DNA of 64,000 nt from Acanthornis magna (Eukaryota; Chordata; Aves; Passeriformes; Acanthizidae). Shown piece by piece: positions 33,755 to 44,730 of this stretch. Location: positions 124,001 through 188,000 of the forward strand of contig JAWUZG010000136.1 in NCBI GenBank assembly GCA_036785705.1, read 5' to 3'. The translations under genes were made by a program, and so were the position numbers. The notes beneath the pieces were generated by a model. The model searched no databases, had not been told where the DNA came from, and saw only the letters and a program-made list of their open reading frames with translations. The stretch's first letter is position 1. Every line of letters begins with the position of its first letter.

Positions 33755-34191
33755 AAATATTTCCCCCGAGGTTGCTATGAACAATGGTCCCTTGATGATT
33801 TGCTATCTCAAACACATATGCCTCTGGCAGCTCTCCACGGGGAACAGGCAGTCCGAGCACTGACCCTCCTGCTCCCCACAGCCAGCACTGCCCACCGAGG
33901 GGGCGTTCCATGGGCGAGGGACGGGATGTGATCCCTGCCCTGGGAGTCTGCGAGGTGAAGGCTGGCACGTGGGCAAGGGCAGAACTGTGGGGAGAAAACG
34001 CCTCTGCCTCATCGCCACTGGGCCTTCGCTGCCCGCCTGGAAAGCCTGGCCATGTCCCTGGACACAACCCCAACCACACTTGGTCAGCATCTTCCCGGAT
34101 TTCCTTCATGGTGCCTGCAAACCCACGGGAAGAAGTCAGGGAATGTCCAGCCAAGGTGTGACAGTCCTTCTTTCCGAGGATGTGACAGAGC
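33755..34191. other. Single-copy sequence, no gene seen
   Basis: Nothing recognised. Confidence 0.45.
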
Positions 34192-34240
34192 AGTGACACC
34201 CTGAGTGACACCCTGAGTGACACCCTGAGCGGCACCAGAG
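34192..34240. repeat. 12-bp tandem repeat, about four units
   Basis: Unit 'gtgacaccctga', last copy degenerate. Confidence 0.85.
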
Positions 34241-34322
34241 TCACATCCTGATGAAGTCCCACCTGAAAGGTGAACGCCAGCGATGGAGGAAGCACTGGGA
34301 GGTGTTTGAACCTCGGAAATGT

Positions 34323-34702
34323 GGTGAGGTGAGCAAAGCCCTGCTCGCACAAGGTGAGAACATGCTCATGGTTCAGGTGGCAGAGAAACCAGTGCCAGAC
34401 ACTTCCCAGAGCAAGGGAAAGGGAAGGGAAAAGGACTGAGGTTCTCCATGGTGAGGTGAGCAAAGTCCTGTTCGCAGAAGGTGAGAACGTGCTGATGGTT
34501 CAGGTGGATGAGAACCAGTGCCGGGCACTTTCCAGAGCAAGGGAAAGAAAAAGGGAAAAGGACTGAGGTTCTCGTGGTGAGGTGAGCAAAGTCCTGCTCG
34601 CAGAAGGTGAGAACATGCTCATGGTTCAGGTGATAGAAAAACCAGTGCCAGACACTTCCCAGAGCAAGGGAAAGGGAAGCGAAAAGGACTGAGGTTCTCC
34701 GT
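34323..34702. repeat. 126-bp tandem repeat, three copies
   Basis: Units begin 'ggtgaggtgagcaaag' at 34323, 34450 and 34576. Each contains 'aggtgagaacatgctcatgg', 'ttcaggtgg' and 'cagagcaagggaaag'. The unit is close to 42 codons, so frames stay open on both strands, but I see no known domain. Copies differ by a few percent plus small indels. Confidence 0.93.
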
Positions 34703-34724
34703 GTCCGGTTCTCCGATCCAATCA

Positions 34725-35090
34725 TTATTTGTGATATCCAGAGATCTTTGCCCAGCCCTCGACTCTCTTCCCTGCAGGTTCTGCATGCCTGGAGAGAGCC
34801 TTCCAGAGACCCCATCCGTGCACAGCAATCTCAGCTTTTGCACCGTCTACAAATAGTTGGTGCGTGCTGAAAAGAGCAGATCCGAAGCCACAGTTGGCAA
34901 ATTGCACCAACAAGCATATTCCCAGCGAGGCATTGTTCCAGTTTGTATATGTCTGAAAAGAACTGTTCAGGCATATGTTAAAGTTGGCACCTTCTCCCGG
35001 GGACTCGCTGCAAGCTGACGGCTGGAGCATGATAACCACAGCAAGGCACACAAAACACTCGGCAAATGAGGGAAAACAAAGTCCACTCGG
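34725..35090. promoter_or_regulatory. Candidate conserved noncoding element
   Basis: Repeat-free and evenly composed, with 'tccaatcattatttgtgat', 'ttggcaaattgcaccaac' (NFI- and C/EBP-like) and 'tgtatatgtctg'. Inference from composition. Confidence 0.28.
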
Positions 35091-35561
35091 GATGTTAGCA
35101 GGGCTGGGATGAGGACAAGGAGCGGGGGCAGAGCGCTGTTCTCTGGAGAGAGAGCTCAGCCCAGCCTGCCACGGGGAATGGTGGCACCTGCAAGCACTTG
35201 GAGAGGGATTGGTGGAGAAGGCGAGAGGGAAAATCCTGCAGCCCCAGTGCTGGTCCCGGGATAATCCTTATCAAAACTCAGCTATTGGAATGGGAGAGTG
35301 AATGGGAGGTGTCCTGCCTGCTCTGGGCTTCAAGGGTAGCTCCTGAGGTGGGGACGGGCTCAGTGGGGACACACAGCACATGGAGGGCTCTCAGCCACCA
35401 CAGATGTCCAGACCTGCTAAAAACCTCTCCTTTGGAGAGGCTGGAGAATGTGAGGGGGAAATATTGTCCTGGTTTTGTTCTTCCTCGGGTGTCCACGGAC
35501 ACAGGATGCTGGGCTGGCCTGGTGGAGCTGCAACATCATCAGAGCATCCTCTTCTTGGCAG
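35091..35561. other. Single-copy sequence, no gene seen
   Basis: Nothing recognised. Confidence 0.45.
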
Positions 35562-35632
35562 GGCTGGTTTAACTTTTGGACTCAGTGATCCTAGAGGTCT
35601 TTTCCCACTTAAATCATTCTGTGATTCTGATT
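35562..35632 (+). mobile_element. CR1 LINE 3' tail feeding a minisatellite
   Basis: 'ttggactcagtgatcctaga', 'ggtcttttcccactt' and 'aaatcattctgtgattctg' form the last 70 bp of CR1. The terminal octamer region is the first unit of the 43-bp array that follows. Confidence 0.82.
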
Positions 35633-35868
35633 CTCAGCTACAGGACTGGACCTAAATGATTCTGTCATTCTGATTCTCAGCTACAGAACTGGATCTAAAT
35701 GATTCTGTGATTCTGAGTCTCAGCTGCAGAACTGGACCTAAATGATTCTGTGATTCTGAGTCTCAGCTACATGACTGGATCTAAATGATTCTGTGATTCT
35801 GAGTCTCAGCTGCAGAACTGGACCTAAATGATTCTGTGATTCTGACTCTCAGCTGCAGAACTGGTCCT
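35611..35868. repeat. 43-bp minisatellite, exactly six units
   Basis: Units start at 35611, 35654, 35697, 35740, 35783 and 35826, with no length variation. Each is 'aaatgattctgtgattctga' plus about 23 bp ending 'cagaactggacct'. The first half is the CR1 3' terminus, so the array arose by tandem duplication of the CR1-flank junction. Confidence 0.96.
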
Positions 35869-36672
35869 GCCCCAGCCTAGACATGACCCATGGTTGGGTA
35901 GGGGGATGCATTCAGACTCCTTCTTCCCCTCAGGGTGTCCAGGAGCCCTCCAGTGCCCCTTGGAGAGGGCAACTCACCTCCCATCAGGTGCAGCTCCATG
36001 CTGGTGCTCAGCCCTGGAGGTGTGGCCAGGTGACAACTGGAGCAGGGCTCATAGGAAGCTGGAGCTCCATGAGCTTTCTGTAGGACACCTCCTATCCTTG
36101 CCTGGCCCCTAAAGAGGCTGCCCTGCCAGCCTCAGAGGGGACCGGGCTGCCCAGGAAGGACAGGACAGGCCCCCCCCCGCTGCCCAAGCAGGACCTGAAT
36201 GGTTCCATGGCTTGGGAAGCAGCAGAATCCCACCCACAGCAGAGGTGGCTTTGCCCGGTCGGTCTAATCCTGCTCCTCAAAGGGGACAGGCTGTAAGTAA
36301 ATCAGGGAGCCTCAGCTGCCCTTTCCATCCCAGCAGGATCACACACAGCCCCTGGAGCGCTGTCAGCAGCAACCTCTGCAGGGAGGAACTCGCAGCCTGC
36401 AGTTCTGGGGGAGCAGCCCAGTGCCTGTCCAGCACTATTAGCAGGAATAATTAATTACCCACCCTGCCATTTCACTGGAAAGCTGCAGAATTAAGTGGCA
36501 CCAAGTCCTGCCTCTTCCCTCCCTCCTGGGGCTTCCCAGATGAGCAGGAGGGGTGTAACCTCCACATGTCCATGGGAGGGCCAAGGGGAGAAGCAGAGCC
36601 TGATAGTGTGTGTAGGACCTAAATTTCCTGCAGCAAACCCAGCAGCAACTTCTCCATGGACAGCATCAGGAG
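35869..36672. other. Single-copy sequence, no gene seen
   Basis: 36430-36495 has a small AT-rich patch ('aggaataattaattaccc'). Nothing else. Confidence 0.4.
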
Positions 36673-37121
36673 CTTTTCCTTTTCCTTTTCCTTTTCCATT
36701 TCCATTTTCCTTTTCCATTTTCCTTTTCCTTTTCCTTTTCCTTTTCCTTTTCCTTTTCCTTTTCCTTTTCCTTTTCCTTTTCCTTCTATTTCTGCTTTTC
36801 CTTTTCCTTTTTTTCTTTTCCTTTTCCTTCTCCCTTTTCCATTTTCCTTTTCCTTTTTCTTCTCTTTCTCCTTTTCCATTTTCCTTTTCCTTCTCCTTCT
36901 CCTTCTCCTTCTCCTTCTCCTTCTCCTTCTCCTTCTCCTTTTCCTTCTCCTTTTCCTTTTCCATTCTCCTTCTCCTTTTCCTTTTCCTTTTCCTTTTCCT
37001 TTTCCTTTTCCTTTTCCTTTTTCTTTTCCTTTTCCTTTTTCTTTTCCTTTTCCATTCTCCTTCTCCTTCTCCTTCTCCTTCCTCTCCTTCTCCTTCTCCT
37101 TCTCCTTCTCCTTCTCCTTCT
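36673..37121. repeat. Polypyrimidine hexamer array
   Basis: (CCTTTT)n blocks alternate with (CCTTCT)n blocks, about 450 bp of almost pure C and T on the plus strand. Mirror symmetry and strand purity give H-DNA (triplex) potential. The Phe/Ser/Pro or Lys/Arg/Glu frames are artefacts. Confidence 0.97.
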
Positions 37122-37564
37122 GGCACCTCTCATTTCTCCTTGGAGAAGTCAGCTCCGTGCAATGTCCCAGCCAGGAGCAGCCCTGCCTTCAGCTGGAGTC
37201 TTTGGCCATTTGGATGTCCCTTTTCCTGCTCACTCATGGAAGAGGGAGTTCGGGGGGCATGCCCCTCCTCTGCAGGCTCAGGGTTTTGGATTCTCCGTGG
37301 GATGGGAGAAGTTGTTGCATCTCCCACATTGACTTTACATGCCCATCCCACCCCCACTGGAGACCCTCAGGGGTTCGGGCTCTGCTCCCTGAAATGGGGG
37401 GAAATGGGGACTAAAATGGGATTTTCAGGGTGGATACAGGCAGACAGATTTGGCTGCCACCCCCCCAGCCTTGTCTGTCACCCAGGGGCTGCCCGTGCCC
37501 CTCAAACCCCACGGTGCCCCCCAGAAACTCCCTGCCCACTGCATGGGCAATGCCGGGGCTCAGC

Positions 37565-37570
37565 TTTATT
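37565..37570 (-). terminator. Candidate polyadenylation signal
   Basis: Minus-strand AATAAA. It is followed (minus strand) by GT-rich sequence near 37500 and preceded within about 120 bp by a pyrimidine-rich tract ending in CAG (about 37677-37683) that looks like a splice acceptor. One minus frame stops at this hexamer. Together these could mark the last exon of an unrecognised transcript, but each piece is weak. Confidence 0.28.
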
Positions 37571-37904
37571 TGGGGGCTCCTTTTTGGGGGGGCACGAGGG
37601 CGATGACACAACGAGGCTGCGGGGGACAGAGCCAGGGCACCGCCAGACCCCAAACACCCCCCACCGTCCCGGGGCCCTGTGGGGGAAGGGCACAAGGTGA
37701 GGGGGGGGTCCCTGCAGCATCCCCAGCCAGGTCCGCGGGGACAGAGCCCTGTCCTGAGGGGGTGGCGAGGCAAGAGTTAAAGGGAAGGCGAGCAGATCCT
37801 CCTCCATCCTCCCGGTCCTCGCTGTTAGGCTGCTGCTGTGACAGGGGGTGGGGTCGGGGCTGGCCGCCGTTTGCCGCAAGAAGGGGGGGGAAACGTGGCT
37901 GCGA

Positions 37905-37926
37905 ATGTGTGTGTGTGTGTGTGTGT
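37905..37926. repeat. (GT)n microsatellite
   Basis: About 11 dinucleotide units. Confidence 0.93.
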
Positions 37927-37949
37927 TGGTGACACAGGACAAAATGAGA

Positions 37950-39270
37950 TGAGACCCCTCGGACGGCAGCGGCCGCCCGGCTGCGGTCCCTGAGCCCGGC
38001 CCGATCCCTGCGCATCGCCGCGATCGCTGCCGGGGACCGGCGCAGCCCCGCCAAGAGTAAGGCTCGGGCTGGGAAGCCACTGGGAGGAACTGGGAAGCGG
38101 TGCTGGGAGAGGGGGGAGGTAGGATGGGGTGGGGGGTGCCAAGGAGGGGGGGTCTCTTGGGGGTGGAGAGATGTGGGGTGCACAGAGAGCGAGGTGGGGG
38201 ACCTGATGCTGGAGCTTCGCTCGCCTGAACCACCCACCCAGATGTAATTTGGGGGGGGGAGGGGAGGATTTTGGGGAGGGGGTGGGGTGGAGGATGGGCT
38301 GCCAGCGCCGATTTCGGGTGTGATGGAGGGGAGGGAGCCGTGTTTGTGCCTAAAGTCGCAGCTGCCTGGATTTGGCCCCGCGGGGCCATTGGGATGTGAC
38401 AGCACCCAAAAATAGAGTGCGAGGCGGGGAGGAGCGGCGGGGGAGCGGACCCGTGTGCCAGTGCCAGGGCCAGGTTATTCCCCCTCGTCACCCTTTCCTC
38501 ATCTCCTTCCATTTATTTCTTTATTTCTTTGGCAGTGATGTCAGGGAGGGGAGCGGTGCTGGGGCTGGGGGTTGGATTCACGGCAAGGAGGTTGCTGGCG
38601 GCCGAGTGATTAACGTGCAGTTGCTGGGAATTATGTCATCTGCCTCGGTGCTGGGTGGCCCTCGCCCAGCAGCGGCGGTGGGGAGGGAGGGAGGACGTGG
38701 GGGGACGTCATGGCATGGGGGTCCCCGCCCGGGGCTTCACCCCGGGAGGCGCCGACGCCTCCCCGGCTTGGCGAGGACTCGGGCACCCAGCGTTCCTCCC
38801 CAGCCGACACGGGGATCCCCGCTTGGGACACGGCCCGAGCAGGCGCCGGTGCCCCCCGGCTTTGCGAGGATCGAGTGCTCCCCGCACCCATCGCGGCCCC
38901 CAAGCCTTGGGTGCGCACCCCCCGCGGTTCCCGGGGGTCCCGGGGGTCCCGGGCGCACGGGCTCCATGCCCAGCCCGGGAGGAGCGGGCTGTCGCCGCTG
39001 CCGATGGCTCACGCCGCTCGCTGGCCCGGCAGGGCTTGGAGCAGGCGATGGAGGGAGGGTGAAGGTGGGCATCCCCTCTGCCAGCACCCGGGAGGCAGCG
39101 GGGCTGGAGCTGCTGCACTGCAGCACAGAGCCCCATCCGGGGCCGTGGGTGTGCCCCGGGGGAGCAGGGACCCCTCTGCCTCCCCGTCCGCTCCTGGGAG
39201 CCAAGGCGAGCGCCTGGGGACCTGTGGCTGCCAGCGGCCCCCCAGGCCAGACGATCGCTCTGCTCCAGAG
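37950..39270. promoter_or_regulatory. CpG island-like block
   Basis: The highest CpG density in the window. By hand count, about 40 CpG fall in the 360 bp from 38701 to 39060, near the number expected from its roughly 70-75% GC, so CpG is not depleted. Such blocks usually mark promoters in birds. A splice-donor-like 'aga|gtaagg' lies at about 38053-38060 on the plus strand. No start codon or exon can be assigned. Confidence 0.5.
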
Positions 39271-41218
39271 GAGGGTGTTGGGCTGCTGGGTGCTCCTCAC
39301 CCTCCTGGGCATCCCTCTGAGCGTCCCCCGAGCCCCCCATGAGCTCCATCCCCCTGAGCATCCCCCTAAGCGTTCCCTGAGCCCCCCCTGAGCATCCCAA
39401 TCCTCCTCCCCTCGCGGGGAGCTGGCGAGGGAGGACAAGGCCTGCCAGCGAGCCAGGCACGGACCCTGCTGCACATCAACAACCTCTTCCCTCCGTTCCA
39501 CACCCCACGAATCCCCGTGCGGCTCCGTGAATCCCCGCGCGGCTCCGTGCGCCACGGCAGAGGGTCGGACGGGGAGAGGAGCAGGAGGATGCCAGCAGGG
39601 AGGCTGCAGGGAGATATGGAGGTAGGAAGGGCGGGCACAGCCGTAGCGGGTCATTTTGTGGCATTTTCTGCCCCACAGCACAATCCACGGCAGTGGGGGA
39701 TGCCAAGAGCTCCCCTAATTCCCGCGGGGAGCCGGCGGGTGCAGCCCCAGCCGGGGGATGCCGCTCGCCCCGCGGGATAACCTTTGGCAACTCCCTCGGC
39801 TCTCCGCGCTCTGCTTCCAACACCCTCCGGCGCATCCTTCATCCTCCAAGCCGCGCCGGCGGCGGATTGTGGCAGCTCCGAGCCCTCCGGGGAGGTGCTG
39901 GCATGAGCAGGATGCCCAGGCAGCCCCAGTTTGGGGCAGGCAGGGGTCGGAGGGTGCCCCATCTCGCACCGTGCCCTCCCCGGGCAGGCTCCGTGCGCCG
40001 GGGGTTTGTTTATGTGTGGCCTTGGTTGGAGCGGCGATCTGCCGTGGCTAAATATAGCAGCGATGCTGTCATCCGAGTTCAGCCTGGCTGGGGAATTTAT
40101 TTTCTGCAAAGGCTGGGAGGCGAACGGGCTGCAAACAGGCGTGGAAATGCCGGAGCGGTGTGATTCCCTGTCTGCGCTGTCCGGGCTCACGCAAGGCAAG
40201 TGGACACGTTATCCCGAGTGTCGGCCTTGTGATGGAACCGGGGAAGAGGAAGAATGTGTGGAGGGGCTGAAATTGCCCCTGTGGGCTCCCTGGGGCGGCG
40301 GTGGGTGTTTAAAAAGCGGCGCGGTGCCTGTGTGGTTTCGTGTCTCCATCCAGGGAAGAGATTCCCTCCTCCCCAAATTCTTCCTGGCTGGGTCACTGGG
40401 CTGGTGTCCCGAGGGACCAACTCCCAGCCCCCCCAGATCCAAAAAGAGGAGGGAGAGAAGCTTCTGAAGGTCTGACATCTGGTTGTAGATGTCTAGGAGA
40501 GAGCAGCAGGAATTGGGAGAGCCCCCATTCCGTGAGGGCTGCGGCACCAGCCCTGGGCATCCCTGACCAGGGCACCTCTAACAGCCTTCCCCAGGGAAAA
40601 CGGGAAGAGAGGAAGGAAAACAAGTCCCCTGACTTGCAAAAAAACAGGCAGATGGGGAGGGTGTTTTCCACATGCACTGTGAAAACCACGTTGCATCAGC
40701 AGTCGGAGGCACTCGCTGCGTGATAACTCCATGTGGATGGAGCAGGAATGTGGATAGACTGGCTGCAAAAAAGTTTCTGAAGGGAGTTCTATGGTTAAGA
40801 GTTAAGAGGGTGTTCCTGGAGCTGCTGAAGGGCTTAAAATCTGCTTTCTCCCGAAGAGGAACTGTGCCATGCCCGGGGCTGTCAGAGAAATCCAGCAGCC
40901 AAAGGGTGAAACAAGGAGATTTCTTGTTTCCCTTCACAGAGGATCTTTCCCATTAGTCATTCCTGTCACAGGAGCTGGCAAACACGGTTATTATTTGAGG
41001 GATCTGAAAGTGAAATGGAGGCACGAGGCCAGGAGTGCAGACATCCCTGCCCTGGGGACTGGGAACAGGCAGGGACCCCCCAAACCCTCGGGCTCCCCCA
41101 GACCTCTGCTCCGAGGGTAAAGCTTTGTCCTCCGTGCTGCGCCCCTGGACACATCCTCTGGTTGTGGTTTCCACAGCCTGGGAGCCCTTCCTGCAGAGCC
41201 TGGCCTGGTGAGTGGCAC
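39271..41218. other. CpG-rich then ordinary unique sequence, no gene supported
   Basis: 39480-40190 stays CpG-rich. A 20-bp duplication ('gaatccccgtgcggctccgt') occupies 39510-39549. From 40.2 kb GC falls. Long frames on both strands have no domain. Confidence 0.4.
40048..40057 (+). promoter_or_regulatory. MEF2-type site
   Basis: CTAAATATAG fits the MEF2 consensus CTA(A/T)4TAG exactly, in a CpG-rich unique setting. The site may be functional in muscle or neural enhancers, but a ten-base match alone is weak evidence. Confidence 0.3.
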
Positions 41219-41262
41219 CGCTGGTCCCTCCCATCCCAAACCATCCCAGGGTCCCACGATTC
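41219..41262 (+). mobile_element. Probable CR1 terminal fragment
   Basis: 'gctggtccctcccatcccaa' followed by 'accatcccagggtcccacga' resembles the last 40 bp of CR1. Confidence 0.5.
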
Positions 41263-41277
41263 CTGCAGGACACAGTG

Positions 41278-41548
41278 ACACCAGGAGCCACGGGTAGGCT
41301 GTGATGCTCCATGCTGGAGCTAGTGGTGGTGGACCAAGCACTTTGAGATCCTGCAATAACCCTGGTGCTTCCCCAAAGCACCCAAAACTCAGCTCTCCCA
41401 TCACCCCATGGACACCAGGAGCCACGGGTAGGCTGTGATGCTCCATGCTGGAGCTGGTGGTGGTGGACCAAGCACTTTGAGATCCTACAATAATCCTTCA
41501 GTGGTTCCCCAAAGCACCCAAAATTCAGCTCTCCCATCACCCCATGGC
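41278..41548. repeat. 134-bp tandem duplication
   Basis: Two copies begin 'ccaggagccacgggtagg' at 41281 and 41415 and end 'ctctcccatcaccccatgg'. They differ by a handful of substitutions and a three-base indel near 'ataatcc'. A recent duplication. Confidence 0.95.
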
Positions 41549-41989
41549 TCCAGGCACCACCACGGGGGGCAAGAAGATTCAGGGAGCTCCTAAAACAGCA
41601 AGGAAAGCAGATTTAGCTGTTGAGGCAGCTATCAGGACATCAGGATGGCTCATGCCTCATGATCCAGATTTGGCTGGAGCCAAGAGCTCTCTGGGCAGAG
41701 GGAGCTGAAAGTCCCCTCGAGCCGATGGAGGAGCTGCAGGAGTTCCTGCTCCGTCTCATGGAGCTGCTGCAAGGCTGGGAACCAGGCTCCCAGGGATTTT
41801 AGCAGTTTCCAGCACACAAAATTGGGGAATTTTGCCATGAAGATGTGTTGGCTTTGTCTGGCTGCTGAGTCAGAAGGATGAGTTTTGTCCGAGCCCAGTA
41901 CGAGCCTCCCTTTCCTTCAGGGCCAAACCCTGATCATGGGCCAGCAAGATGCTCCAGAGGCAGCAGGATGCTCCAGGTTCAGACAGGTG
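41549..41989. other. Single-copy sequence, no gene seen
   Basis: Nothing recognised. Confidence 0.45.
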
Positions 41990-42660
41990 TGATCCCAGAA
42001 TCCCAGAGTTATTCTGGTTGGGAAACACCTCTGGGATCATTGAGCACCAACCTTTGACCAAACCCCACCACCCCAAATAACCAGAGCACTGAGTGCCATG
42101 TCCAGTCATTCCCTGGGCAATTCCATAGATTGTGACTCCATCACCTCCCTGGAAAGCCTTTTCCAATGCTTAACAACCCTTTCCAGGAAGAAATTCTTCC
42201 TGATGTCCAACCTAAACCTCTCTTAGAGCACCTTGAGGCCATTCCCTCTCCTCCTGTCCCTCTTCCCTGGGAGCACAGCCTGACCCCCCCAGCTGTCCCC
42301 TCCTATCAGGAGCTGTGCAGAGCCACAAGGTCCCCCTGATCTCCTTTTCTCCAGGCTGAGCCCTTTCCCAGCTCCCTCAGCTCCTCCTGGGGCTCCAGAA
42401 CCTTCCCCAGCTCCATTCCCATCTCTGGACTCTCCCCAGCCCCTCAATATTTTTATGTGAGGGTCCCAGAGCTGTCCCCAGTACTGGAGGTGCCCCAGCA
42501 CGGGGGACTGTCCCTGCCCTGTCCTGCTGCCACACAGTGCTGACACAATCCAGGTGGCACTGGCCTCTTGCCCACCTGGGCACCCCTGGGCTCGTGTCCA
42601 GCTGAGGCTGACCAGCACCCCCAGGTCCTTTTCCACCACAGAGCCCATTCCCTTCGCAGG
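41990..42660 (-). mobile_element. CR1 LINE, longest copy in the window
   Basis: About 670 bp. It starts at the tail ('ggttgggaaacacctctgg', 'gagcaccaacctttgacc') and passes the 3' UTR ('atgtccaacctaaacctctc'). It continues into the end of ORF2, with 'ttttctccaggctgagccc', and then into 'cagctgaggctgaccagcac'. Frames are broken. Same subfamily as 6335-6885 and 51455-51930. Confidence 0.92.
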
Positions 42661-42664
42661 GAGC

Positions 42665-42915
42665 CCGGGAAAAAGGCAATCGGATCATTAACACATGCTG
42701 CTCTTCACACAACCAACCTCACAAATATTTATCAGCTGGAGAAACACACGGGCTCGGAAGTTGCCAAGTAACATAACAAGAGGCGCTTTTAAATAAATAT
42801 CTGTGCGTCTGCGGGTGACGAATTAACCAAATCCCTTGGTATGTGGCCCAAAGATATGTTTTCCTCTGGAAGCCCAGCACCAGTAATAAAAATAACGATC
42901 CAAGCCAGGAATGAA
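42665..42915. promoter_or_regulatory. Candidate conserved noncoding element
   Basis: Directly beside the CR1 but sharply different in texture. It has 'ggatcattaacacatgctg', 'aaatatttatcagctgg' and 'gacgaattaaccaaatccc', plus 'ccagtaataaaaataacg'. Several TAAT and AAATAAAT cores lie in 250 bp. Regulatory role inferred. Confidence 0.35.
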
Positions 42916-43493
42916 AACCTGGGATAAGCAGTGACTGGCTGTCTGTCCAGCCCTGGAGGAAATTCATTCCCTGCTGGGAAGGTCTGGGGAGCGATGCCCA
43001 ACAGAGCCGTGCCTGCCAGGGACAGATCGGGAGCAGGATGGGATGGGATGGGGGTGTTTGTTTTGTGGGGGAGGTGAGAACGAGCCCAGTGCACCAGGCT
43101 GGGTCTCATCTGCACCCACGTGCTCTGCCGAACACCCACGGGACCGATCTTGTCTGCAGGCTCAGGATTTCAAGGTGCCTTGTTTAGACCTTGTATCTCT
43201 CTCTGCTTCTCCGTGTTCCCTCCAGCCCCGAGGAGGGTCCCTTGGACCTCTTCCTCTCCTGACCAGGTGGATATGTCCATAAATCCAGCAGGAATATTGC
43301 TTACCCCAGCCTGCCCAGGCAGCCAGGGTTTTCCTGTCCCTGAATCCTATTAAATCCTTGCCACGAGGTCAGTTTTGGGGTTGTTAGGAGGGTAAGTGTT
43401 GCCAGAGGAGACAAAGAGGGTTTGCAGATGAATGGAGACCTCTCGTGCAGTTTCTTCTTCCGTGGGGAAACTCTGCCTTGTGGGGTTGGGATT
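42916..43493. other. Single-copy sequence, no gene seen
   Basis: Nothing recognised. Confidence 0.45.
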
Positions 43494-43795
43494 TCACAGA
43501 ATCACAGAATGGTTTGGGTTGGGAGGGACCTTAAAGCCAATCCAGTGCCACCCCTGCCATGGCCAGGGACATCTTCACTGTCCCAGGGTGCTCCAAGCCT
43601 TGTCCAGCCTGGCCTTGGACACTGCCAGGGATCCACAGCTTCTCTGGGCACCTGTGCCAGGGCCTCCCCACCCTCACGGGGAAGAATTTTTTCCTAATAT
43701 CCCATCTGAGTCCCTCTCCAGCTCTCTTGGAGCCCCTTTAGGTGCTCAAAGGCCTCCCTGGAGCTTTCTCTTCTCCAGCTTTCCCAGCCTGTGGC
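43494..43795 (-). mobile_element. CR1 LINE 3' region
   Basis: Tail 'cacagaatcacagaatgg', then the normal landmarks. About 20 bp are missing between 'ccagggatcca' and 'cagcttctctggg'. It continues to 'ggagcccctttaggtgctc' and 'ctcttctccag'. Confidence 0.94.
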
Positions 43796-44149
43796 AATCT
43801 CATTCTGTGGAGATGTTCCCATACCGATCCACCATCTCCTCCCCATCGCCTGAGAGTTTTGCAAGGAGGTTGTCATTTTGGGGCCATTTGGGAGCCATTT
43901 TGGGGCCATCCAGGGCTTCTTGCCCAAACCAAAACATGAAGCCGGTTGGCAAAGTCAACTGGCAGAGTGGTTTTGGGGGGACAGACACTGCCCAGCCCCG
44001 GTGGGTCCGGGCTGAGGGGGTGAGAGGACACAGCCTGGCCGAGGTGACAGTGGTGGCTGTCCCCCAGAGGGGCTGTGGACGCCCCATCCCCGGAAACGCC
44101 GGAATATGGGAGCTCCTCCCCGAGCTCCCAGCCACGGCAGTGCCCCAGG
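43796..44149. other. Single-copy sequence, no gene seen
   Basis: Contains a small 'ggggccatttgggagccatt' repeat near 43879-43908. Confidence 0.45.
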
Positions 44150-44335
44150 CACGCGCTGGAGATGATGCACAGGGGGAGGTCGGAGCTTTTATTAGCCCAG
44201 CTGCTGGAGCTGGAAAAAACAGCCCATCTTTCGGGCCCAGGAGCTCATCTCCTTGTCCCCGCTTTCTAATTATATCAGCTGATCTAGCACAGGCTCCTTC
44301 CGCTCCCCACGGACCTCTGCCTTCATTACATCCCC
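44150..44335. promoter_or_regulatory. Candidate conserved noncoding element
   Basis: 'gagcttttattagcccagc' and 'tttctaattatatcagctga' in a repeat-free island. Composition-based inference. Confidence 0.28.
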
Positions 44336-44730
44336 AGCTCTGCCCTTGGCAAGCACTTGGAGGAGCAGCCAAGCCATCCTGGCGGAGATGTTGGGATGGA
44401 GGAGTGGCTCTCACCCCAGATCTTCCCCTGCAGTGCAGGCTCCTGCCTCCAGCTCTGCCGGGGACGGCGAGGGGACGAGGGGTGGGGACAGGGACACGTT
44501 GGGGTTTGTTTTGGCCAGACGGTGCATGTCACCTTCAAAGCACGGGGTGGGGACACAGGAAACAGTCCCCGTTATGGCGATAGGCTGGGGTGGTCCTCAG
44601 GGTGGCTCAGAGAGGATGAGAAGATCCCCAAAATCATCAGGGATGCTGGGATGACATGGGCGGAGCTGCATCCCCCCTGCACCCCATGGCTCTCCTGCCC
44701 AGGGGAGGAGTGCCACCAGGTCCCTGGTGG
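44336..44730. other. Single-copy sequence, no gene seen
   Basis: Ends in a degenerate first unit of the 30-bp array at about 44693. Confidence 0.45.

Larger units (their letters stand above)
37122..37949. other. GC-rich unique sequence with a possible 3' end on the minus strand
   Basis: Contains the signal described at 37565 and a (GT)n run at 37905-37926. No supported coding exon. Confidence 0.4.

Noticed and set aside
36495..37700. 401-codon Phe/Ser-rich frame
   Set aside because: Driven by the CCTTTT/CCTTCT array.
37502..38512. 336-codon minus-strand frame
   Set aside because: CpG-rich DNA has few stop codons and a second minus frame is open over the same region. No domain seen. Kept only as a hint for a possible 3' end at 37565.
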